Shown: piece after piece, positions 42,901 through 50,199 of the stretch
Layout: the number at the start of each line of letters is the position of its first letter
Position numbering within the stretch: position 1 is the stretch's first letter
NCBI GenBank assembly: GCA_011947345.1
Contig: JAAVTG010000158.1
Span: forward strand, 1-50,199
DNA length: 50,199 nt
Origin: Phytophthora quininea
Taxonomy: Eukaryota > Oomycota > Peronosporomycetes > Peronosporales > Peronosporaceae
Direction of reading: 5' to 3'
Made by a program: the position numbers and the translations under genes
The notes under the pieces: generated by a model
Database searches by the model: none
The model's input: the letters and a program-made list of their open reading frames with translations, nothing else
What the model was told of the DNA's origin: nothing

Positions 42901-45900
42901 CAATGCGCACAAAATCCCGACCTCTTTTGGTGTCAGCGTGTTCACATCACCGACACTCCGAAGGTTTTGCGCCCGGTTTATTGTCGAAGTAGCCCGAGTC
43001 AATCCTCGCCGGTCCGCGTAAAATCCCTCTTGCGAAAGCAGACGATAGAGCTCTTCGTTGGTCTCAACTAGCCGGCGAGCACGGACGCGATGTTTTGTTG
43101 TTGCTGGCTGTTGCTTTGGGGTTGCTGTTGATCCAGCAGACGCCCTCATCTCAGGAACAACTGCTTGCTCGACGTAGTGCTCGCCTTTCAGGCCGTAGTT
43201 GCTCATCAAAAGTTGAATCCTACCGATGCTTGCGCCGTCAGCTGCAGTTTTGTCAGGCACAACTGAGACCACCCGGCCGTCGTCTTCTGAAGAACGACTT
43301 GCTGGTAACGCTCCTCCTAACGGCGGCGAGATCTCAATCTCAGCTTGGAACTTCTTCACCGCGTTGCCTTGACGAAGTAGTTCGTGCAAAGGAATAGCGA
43401 ACGTCCCGAGCTGGAATAAACTCTCTGCGTCCCACACGTCCACGTACAAATTGTTCCACTTGAGGTACTCCGCAAAGCGTCGGGTCTCCAGAGGATTCTG
43501 CGTCGCTGTCGTATCAACATCGAACTGAATGGCTTGTGACGGTTTGTTGGCCGGTCCGTCCCGCATCAGTAGGAACGTCTGAACTTCGCTACCGGCGCCG
43601 TTGTCAAAAGCTTTACTGAGTCGCAGCGTCTCCGTTCGCGTGGGTGGGAAGTTGTAGAACTGGAACGTGAAGTACACTTTAGCGGGGGCAACGTCACATG
43701 GCATCCCAGCTGTCGCCTCTGCAGTCGGACTGCACGCTCGATAGGCTGCGAAATGGAACCGAACTTCGTTGGCCTTGAGGCTGTCGCTCACTTCGGTATT
43801 GATCGACTTGGCAGAAGGCTCAATATGTTTCGGAGCTTTGCGCTTGTCATGGGTTTTCTGGTTGCTGGTCAAAGGCACCGGCTGCTTATCATGAGACTCC
43901 ATGTATCCATAGCGTGTGAGAAGCGTTTTGGACGCGCGACTGAGCTCGGCTGTCGGAGCGTCAGGCATGGTAGGTGTCGTGTGTTCTGATCGTTCGGCGG
44001 TCATTTTTCGCGGGCGATGGTTGTCGCGGTTCAGACGCAGTTGCTTCCTTGTCTTCTTCAGCAGGAGACGTGGCCAATGCATTCAGCGTCTGAGCCATCA
44101 CCGAGTTGCTCTGTGCCTTGCCGAGAAGCTTCTTCGCCCACTCCTCTGCTGCACAATCATCTTCGTCGGTCTGGTTTTATCTTCTGCAGACTTGGTTGGG
44201 GATGCAGGCGCCTCCACTTCTCCGCTTGGCTCGTCGGCTGGCAGCTCGCCGTCTATCGTGATTCGGAGATCACAAAGGCAAAGGAATCCTTGGTCGCCAT
44301 ATCTAGGTTCTGCAGAGACTTCGCTACCTGGTCTGGCGGTGTATACAGCGTATTGTCCGAGTACGGACGACACGGAGGTCCGGACAAGAGGTCGACGTGA
44401 AGAACGCGGCGCTGTTCGTCTTGCTCTTGTAAATTTACGCCACCCAGAGCCGTTAGAGCTGCTGCGGATACAGCCGTGGCATTGTGGTGCTTGTCGTACA
44501 GGAAGAGTCTCTTGCCGTCGCTGGGGACCAGCGCGCGGCCCCCATCGCCACCAGTATCACATCTTCTTCAGGCAGGGGCGGCTTCTTCGCCTCCAACGTT
44601 TGCTGCTTCAGTTTTGGTGGCCAAATGATCCGGAAGTGAACCGTGTACTGCAGCACCACGATGATCGCCATGTTCGGGTGGAACACAAACCCTCGCAGCT
44701 TCGAGCTGTTGCGCACGCAGAAAAGCGAGTCGCCTCCGTTCGGATCGGCCTTCAGCGAGACAGTAAACTGCCGAGTGCGAAAGCACCGACCGTTGTGCAG
44801 CGCGATTTTCAGCACGCGGGCGGAAACCTCTCCTTCGACAAGTGCCGCGCCTTCGTGGACTGCTTTGCGACTGATTTTCAGGCGAGAAACAAGATTCGCC
44901 TCGATCTCCTCGCGCAGATTGACCGCCACTCGCGTAGCGATCACGGTCAGCTCGAAGGGGTCTTCCACCTGAACAGACTTGGGCACCAGCGACGCGATCT
45001 TCACAAAAGACGCGAGCGTTTCCTCGTAGCTCGTGTCAGCTTCCTCTCGCAACAACAGCTTCGGGTTGTTGCCGATGTCAATGTTGGCCAGGTTGCCGTG
45101 CTTGAGACCTGGGATCGGGTCCAGAGCGCCAACGAGCTCGTTCTTGCGCAGAAACATCGACACACAGCAGTGGCTCGCACGGCACCAAGTGGTAGAATAA
45201 CTTGCAGCCCTCGTGCTTCTCCTGACCGTTCCAAGCCGTCGGGTCCAGGTCCCACAGCGCACGAGGACTTCCGGTGAAAATACTAATGGAGTCTCCGCTT
45301 GTGGATGTGGCAGGCAGTAGACTATCGTCGCTCTTCCCCTTGCCCTGGGCAGGTTGTTGACGAGTAAATAGCGGAAGAAGCGTCCACCCACAGCCGACAA
45401 CTCGGACAGTTGCCTTCGAGTCTGGGTCTTTTTCGTACGCCACCAGTTCTAGTACACCCACACAATTCGCATCAATGATGTCCGTGATAAAATACGCTCG
45501 GAAATTCAGCAACGCGTTCTCGATGATGTACCGCAGCGTGCCATCCTTCGGGTGCCGAGCCTGCTTGATTTGGAAAGGGTCAATTGCCAACTCCGGACTC
45601 ACCCACGTGTTGCCAAAGAACCGCTTGGACGTCGCGTGGAATAAGCTCAGTGCACACCCAGTGTGATCAGCGGCTCCTCTTCGTCGTCTCCGTTCGTCTC
45701 CGCACCAGCAGCAGCAGGGATCGCTGAAGTGTGAAGGATCGAGTCTGGCAGCACCCAATTCAACACCGACATGACGTGCAGCGAGTACCCTTTAGCCTTC
45801 TCAATCCGAGAGACTCCTTCAGGAACGGGCATCGCGAGCAGACTCGCCCGGAACTTCTCAAACTGCTTTTCCCTGGTCGTCCACAGCGAGGTGGAGGCTG

Positions 45901-46144
45901 GCTCGGCTGGTGGCAACAGCGCACTCCTGCTCTTCGACTGCTCATTTCTCCATCGACGACGAGAGACCCTGGCGGCTCGAGCGCGATGAACGGCTGGCCC
46001 GCTGTGCAACTCGGAGCCACTCGAGTATTCCGACGTACATGGTGGGGAGTCCGAAGACGCGCACGAACTTTCCTCGAGCCCCGACTCACTTGGTGACGAC
46101 ACGGCGGACGAAGACACTGCAGATTTCACCACGCGACCCACCAT
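36947..46144 (-). CDS. NPHP4: giant nephrocystin-4 with internal EF-hand array
   Basis: NPHP4 is a scaffold of the ciliary/flagellar transition zone. Start at 46144 (MVGRVVKSAVSSS), preceded in frame by a stop. The N-terminal NPHP4 part (about 45650-44450) has KRFFGNTWVSPELA and FTGSPRALWDLDP; the C2-like part (about 43770-43330) has VYFTFQFYNFPP and LYVDVWDAESLFQLG. An EF-hand block follows, about 42650-39290: eight modules, each a helix ending FxHFD-type plus two calcium loops, for example DSNKDG/DTNKDG, DTSGDG/DKDHDG, DANGDG/DEDHSG, DKDGDG/DSNGSG, DSDQNG/DKDGND; the last second loop is degenerate. NPHP4 resumes at about 38880 (LRVLSYYRDAQKKSLVYSLL) and ends at 36947 with YLFINDQRTDQIEECLLFQV. 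About 3,060 codons against about 1,430 in human. No introns seen. Frame breaks include 37935-37938, 38968-38971, about 39265, 39415, 39545, 40650, 42421-42423, 44100, 44450, 45150 and 45660. Confidence 0.85.
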
Positions 46145-46291
46145 AACAATCTAGATCCTACAAACACAAGAAAATCCCAAAGTGAAGAGTCACTGGACAG
46201 ACCGAAATGGGCGACACCTAACATCCAAGCAAAATGGCACAACCTGTTCGCCTTACTAAACTACCGAAGCCAGTTGCCCGCCGTCCACAGT

Positions 46292-47185
46292 TTAGGTGTT
46301 GATGAGCTTCTCGGCCATGGACAGCTGCGCTTGTGTGAGTCCGGACAAGTACGATACCATGAGCAGGTCCTGCAGCCCCGTGTTGAAGAGCTGGTCGAAT
46401 TGTTCTTGACGGAGCATCGGAATCGCCGCAAGGGCGTCCGTAATCTCCCGTCCGAGCTTGGCGTCTCCCTGCTGCTTACCAGCCACAACATCACCCACAA
46501 AGTCACTCGCATTTTCAATGCACTTGTACAGTTTCTCCATCGTCTCCTCCAGAGCTTCCAGTTCGCTCGGCAGCTTGGTGTCCTCCATCTCCTTGGGTGC
46601 CATCGCATTCACTACATAAAAACGAATTAGAACATTCATGTTACAACAAGTGAGTAAATAATTTAACCCCACCAGCAATAGCCTCTGGCTCCGACATCTT
46701 CTGGGTCACTGGGATCTGCTTGAACTGGTTGACGAGCGCAGTGTCCACCACCTCCAGTGGAGAGCTCACGAAGGCCGAGACGTCCAGCTTGTCCCCCTTG
46801 AGACTAGTGTCCACCACCAGGTGGACGGGCAGCTCGCACACCGAGCTGTAGAACTGGTGGATCAGTGCCGAGAGGTCGTCCAGCTGGCCGGGGCCCGCAG
46901 CGTACCAGCCCACGACCACCTCAGTCTCGTTGACGCGCTGGTGCAGCTCGTACATGTGCGTGTGGAAGTCCTTTCCCACGGCCACCTCGTCGCCGTTCTC
47001 TAGGTGCGGCACGGCGAACGAGCCGGTCACTTCAGCGACACCATTCTCCACGCGGCCCAGCAGCGTGCCGATGACGCGGTCCTGGCCCTCGGCGCGGCGA
47101 AGAGAGCGGTCTAGCATCTGCAGCACCACTACGGGTGCAGCTTGACCTCGGTGACGGGCTCCGTGCCCAGCAACAGCGCGCTCAT
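46292..47185 (-). CDS. EIF3F: eukaryotic translation initiation factor 3 subunit f
   Basis: An MPN-domain subunit of the eIF3 complex, cytosolic, in translation initiation. Start at 47185 (MSALLLGTEPVTEVKLHP), then LDRSLRRAEGQDRVIGTLLG, a non-catalytic MPN core with FHTHMYELHQRVNETEVVVG, and QFYSSVCELPVHLVVDTSL. A 61-bp intron (46672-46612, GTGGGG..TGTAG) joins EAIA to VNAMAPKEMED. The C-terminal helix pair reads LEETMEKLYKCIENASDFVG and ends AEKLINT. About 277 residues, shorter than human because the proline/alanine-rich N extension is absent. The run at 47133-47135 is one base short, breaking the frame after KLHP. Its stop is about 150 bp upstream of the NPHP4 start on the same strand. Confidence 0.92.
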
Positions 47186-47399
47186 TCTCGAGATCTCTTC
47201 CAGGGGATTGAGTTTTGGCTGGCTCAGCGACAGCGCGGATAATTCCGGATAATAAGAGATAACAACGGGCACTAGATATGATCAAGGTCTTTATTCCGGA
47301 TAGTCAGGTTCTTGGAATAGCTACAAGTGGGTTTGATTGGACGTTGACATGTATAATTGTATACGCTTTGATGATGTCCGCACACTTTTGAGGACCAAG
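47186..47399. promoter_or_regulatory. divergent promoter interval EIF3F / unknown gene
   Basis: Only 214 bp separate the start codons of the leftward eIF3f gene and the rightward gene at 47400, so both promoters must be here or overlap. No specific element can be named with confidence. Confidence 0.45.
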
Positions 47400-48597
47400 A
47401 TGATGAAGAGCGTGGAGAGAGCTGTTCGACGGCGTGTATTGCGCGCTGTAAGAGCGGCATCGGCGTCTACTCAATTGCAGGGCGTTGTAAATGGTATTGG
47501 CTCTTCGTATACTCGATATGGCGCCGTGAGCATTGCGAACGCGGTCAATAGTAGCGAGAAAGCGATTGTATCCGTGGCGTTGTTGGCTGCTGGGGTGTTG
47601 TGTCGGCTGCTGCGATGCATGACGCGGCACAGTGCGAGCGAAGCGAAGTGGAAGGAGGATACAAGGAGAACCCAATCCAGAATGTGACGGCGCTGCTGCG
47701 TCTGTACGAACAGATCGACCAGAACATGAGCGTGTTCGCGGCCCGCATGCTGGACGACCTGGAGAAGCAGGTGGAGAAGGAGAAGAAGGAAAACAACGGC
47801 AAGCTCAGGTTGTCTCCGGAGCAGAGAGCGCTCAACATGAGCATCTCGTTCGAGTCGACGCTGGAGAAGGTGCAGGACGCAGTGTTTAGGAACAACTACG
47901 TCACGAAGGAGCACGTTCAGGAGGCCATGAAGAAGCTCGTGGCCGGCACACTGCGTGGAGGAGGTCCTGATGGCAAGATCTCGGTCGCTGAGGCGGAGAC
48001 GATTGATGACTTTGTGAAGAAGCTTGGGCGCTTGCGCTGGAAAGTGACGGGCTCACGTGACCCGCTGATCCCTGGCGCTAAGTCTGCATGGGTAAGTCTT
48101 GCAGCTGTGCAGACTTCATCGTTGTGGCTATTGATGGTCTCATGGTAAAAATGCCTGTTGCTTGTAGATGATTCCTGAAGAGAAGCCCGACATTGAAGTG
48201 ACGACTGTGATCCGTGTCATGGAGGAGCTGATTCCGTCGCTGACGGCCGAGATGGAGAAGATCGCCGCCAACTTGCGCAAGGAAAAGCTCAACGCCATGG
48301 AGTTCCGCCACCAACTATCGCAGCAGTACGTCAAGGCGTCAGGCAAGCTCACCGAGGAGATCTGCACTAAGCACAAGCTACAGTTGCAGGCGTTTCAAGC
48401 CGCCCTCCTGTACTACTACGACAACGAGCAGTTCGAGGCGACGTTGGCAAAGCTCGCCGAGCAGCAGCAAAAGAGGTATGTTTCGGAGGCCACTTGTCTC
48501 TCTCTACGATATGGTACACGATGCTATTTCCTTCCTACACTAATCACTACTGTCTTCTTTCCTGTGGCCTCGCAGATTCAAGGAGCTGGGCTTGTAG
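47400..48597 (+). CDS. conserved-looking coiled-coil protein, possibly mitochondrial
   Basis: I do not recognise a family. Start at 47400 (MMKSVERAVRRRVLRAVRAA), an Arg-rich amphipathic N-terminus like a mitochondrial presequence, followed by a short hydrophobic stretch. The run GGGG at 47590-47593 is one base short, and the protein continues in the next frame with NVTALLRLYEQIDQN, LDDLEKQVEKEKKENNGK and FVKKLGRLRWKVTGSRDP. Introns: 48092-48167 (GTAAGT..TGTAG, joins SAW to MIPEEKP) and 48476-48575 (GTATGT..GCAG, joins QQQKR to FKELGL). Stop at 48595-48597. The C-terminal part is a long helix (VTTVIRVMEELIPSLTAEME). Clean introns support a real gene. Confidence 0.75.
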
Positions 48598-49924
48598 GCT
48601 ACGACGCAGCCTCTGGAAAAACCATCACTGTAGATCCATTGGGCTGTTAACGTCCTGCGTCCACCTACTCGCCAGTTGCTTGATCACTTGTGTTGTTTCG
48701 TTCAAAACTTGGTCTGTTTCTCTTCAAAAACGACAGCAATTGCGTCTTGTTCGCCGTCGCGATCCGGCGTTGCACGACGCTCGACCTCGCTAGACTGCGC
48801 GAGGCGGCGCCGCAGCTGGTGGCTCCTTGCTGGGCCAGCGCGCTCTAGTCGGGGCAGCTGCGGCTGCTGCGTCAAAAAGGCCCAGAGCTTGCACACTCTG
48901 CAGTCCTGCTGGTGCTGGTGCTGTTGCTTGGGGCACGGGTGGTTGGCGACCGTCTGCATCAGACGACGCGTCGAGTGGCACAGCGAGCTGCCGCATCGCC
49001 AGCGGTGCAGTGCTGCACGTGTTGCAGGCCCCGCTGGAAGGAGGCCGCCTTGGCGCTCCACTGCTTGCGCATGGCGAAGCTCTGCGCGGTGGCTGCGGCT
49101 CGGGCTCGCACTTGGTTCTGCTCATCTGCTGGGGCTGTTGCTGCTGCTGTGGTTCTTGACACGGTCTCTCTTTGCGCTGATAGAAGGAAGGCGGAGAGGG
49201 CGAGCTGGGCATGGACGAGAGCGAAGAGAGCGGGGCAGGAGGACAGCAGCGAGAACGTCACAAGCAGCAGCAAGCGACGATCCGACTGACCACGAGGAGG
49301 CAAATTGCAAATTGGTTCCGTCTGCGATACTGAGACCAAGTGCTTTCCGCCATGAGAGACAGACGGCGGACTTTGAGTTTGCGACCACGAAGAAAAAGCG
49401 GTTCCAGAACGCTCGAAATGGCTACAGCCACGAGCACGTTCGCGGAAGCGTGATCACACCTGATAATAGCAGCGCTGGTTAACAATGACGTTCGTATAAT
49501 GCATACATTCTCGTCCTGACTTTAGTTGTTGTGTCGGTATTGACGTTAGGATGCCACCTATGCTTTGATGCACAAATTCTAGACCACAACTCGAATGACG
49601 TGGCTCGGGGCGCGCTGCGTCACGAAAGCCAACTTCCACATGCGCAAACAGCAGCGCCTCCCGCGAGCTCGATCGTGTTCGGCCGGCCGAGTCAACTGCT
49701 TGCCACGTAGGCTGCACTACGTGGCCACTGGCCTGCCGAGCGCCTTCTACAGCTCGGACTGGCATCCCCCACAAGAACACTCTTGCTAGCAGGCTGCTTG
49801 CTCAGGTCGCAGCTACCATCATCCATCGTACGTCTACAGACGATCGTCGGAACGAAAGCTGCATGCAGCTTGCCACGTGATTAGCGCCTTGGCCGACGAT
49901 TTGCCTGCTATGCATGCAGCCACT
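48598..49924. other. interval with no confident gene; possible minus-strand coding relic
   Basis: Minus-strand frames at 49388-49122, 49339-48959 and 49212-48790 overlap and together resemble a low-complexity protein (LLLLVTFSLLSSCPALF, Q-, P- and A-rich runs near 49130 and 48860). A frame-broken gene of about 49370-48790 on the minus strand is possible, but no domain or splice pattern supports it. The part 49490-49924 shows nothing I can name. Confidence 0.3.
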
Positions 49925-50199
49925 CGCTTTCTTGTGTCGCCAAGATGAAAGCTTGGTGCGAAAGAATTTTCGTGTGGACATTGCTTTCATCATCGGAAGA
50001 GCAAGCGCTGCATCCAGACCCGGTGCGTCGGCAAAGTAGGTCTGTAGGATGAACGCGCGCGAGCAGCAGCTCGATATCGTTCTCGACCTCGAGCGTCTTG
50101 CACTGAACGTCATTGGTATGGCGCACCGACCGATCAGAACGAAGCGTGTCTGCTCTTCCAAGGACACGAGTGAATAGGCACATGTAGCATGCATATCAA
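49925..50199 (-). pseudogene. chimeric fragment: TBC1D22 3' end plus antisense NPHP4 3' end
   Basis: Read on the minus strand, about 50165-50125 matches the plus strand of the NPHP4 3' end at 36961-36994 (GGAAGAGCAGACAC, CTGATCGGT). Then about 50125-50025 matches TBC1D22 exon 6 at 15141-15305 (ATGACGTTC, GAGAACGA, then FILQTYFADAP), with some 45 bp missing between CTCGAG and GTCGAGAAC. About 50010-49920 matches the TBC 3' flank at 15393-15483 (GCTTGCTCTT, TCATCTTGGCGA, AGAAAGCGA). The fragment is diverged and non-coding and runs off the window. Confidence 0.75.

Noticed and set aside
43916..45277. 453-codon plus-strand open frame
   Set aside because: It lies antisense to the NPHP4 N-terminal coding region, is Arg-rich and low in normal composition, and has no domain; a shadow of GC-rich coding DNA.
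48676..49482. 268-codon plus-strand frame
   Set aside because: Composition is Arg/Ser/Cys-rich without domains, and the minus strand is at least as protein-like.
49925..50199. Helitron-type gene capture
   Set aside because: No 5' TC or 3' hairpin-CTRR end or Rep/helicase gene is visible in the window; the mechanism is left open.
1..50199. CRISPR arrays, tRNA and rRNA genes
   Set aside because: No regularly spaced repeats, cloverleaf sequence or conserved rRNA words were recognised by eye; a dedicated tRNA scan could still find a tRNA gene.

Overview
The window looks like nuclear DNA of an oomycete, most likely Phytophthora or a close relative. The evidence is short spliceosomal introns (55-100 bp, GT..AG), dense housekeeping genes flanking a transposon-rich block, a broken WY-domain effector with a dEER-like motif, and a flagellar transition-zone gene (NPHP4) as expected in a zoospore-forming organism. 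No bacterial features, CRISPR arrays, rRNA or tRNA genes were recognised.

Layout. Bases 1-15321 hold ordinary genes: the 3' part of a Dicer-like RNase III (+), a multipass membrane protein (-), a decayed effector (+), an unresolved 1.7 kb stretch, a bZIP factor (+), a PARN-type deadenylase (-), and a TBC1D22-type Rab GAP (+) whose six-exon structure could be traced completely. Bases 15500-36050 are a transposon graveyard with several elements whose ends could be placed: a gag-only LTR retrotransposon with 5-bp target duplication that is split by a pogo-like DNA transposon; a Copia retrotransposon split by a Tc1-like element with inverted/direct-repeat (IR/DR) ends; a hAT element with an 8-bp imperfect target duplication; and a second, almost intact pogo-like element. 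Bases 36947-48597 return to genes: a giant nephrocystin-4 (-), eIF3 subunit f (-) and a divergently transcribed protein of unknown function (+). The right edge carries a small chimeric fragment made of pieces of two genes from this same window.

The standout is the nephrocystin-4 gene. A block of about 1,100 codons containing eight tandem EF-hand-pair modules sits inside the NPHP4 framework, between the C2-like domain and the C-terminal Ig/MSP-like half. The NPHP4 C2-like segment and the first EF-hand pair share one uninterrupted reading frame, so the fusion does not depend on joining frames.

Most long genes (Dicer, bZIP, PARN, NPHP4, eIF3f and others) are broken by single-base length changes, mostly in short homopolymers, and removing or adding one base restores conserved protein. 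This fits uncorrected sequencing error better than real decay, so the housekeeping genes are called as CDS. The transposon remnants and the effector are called pseudogenes where breaks are more numerous or of other kinds.
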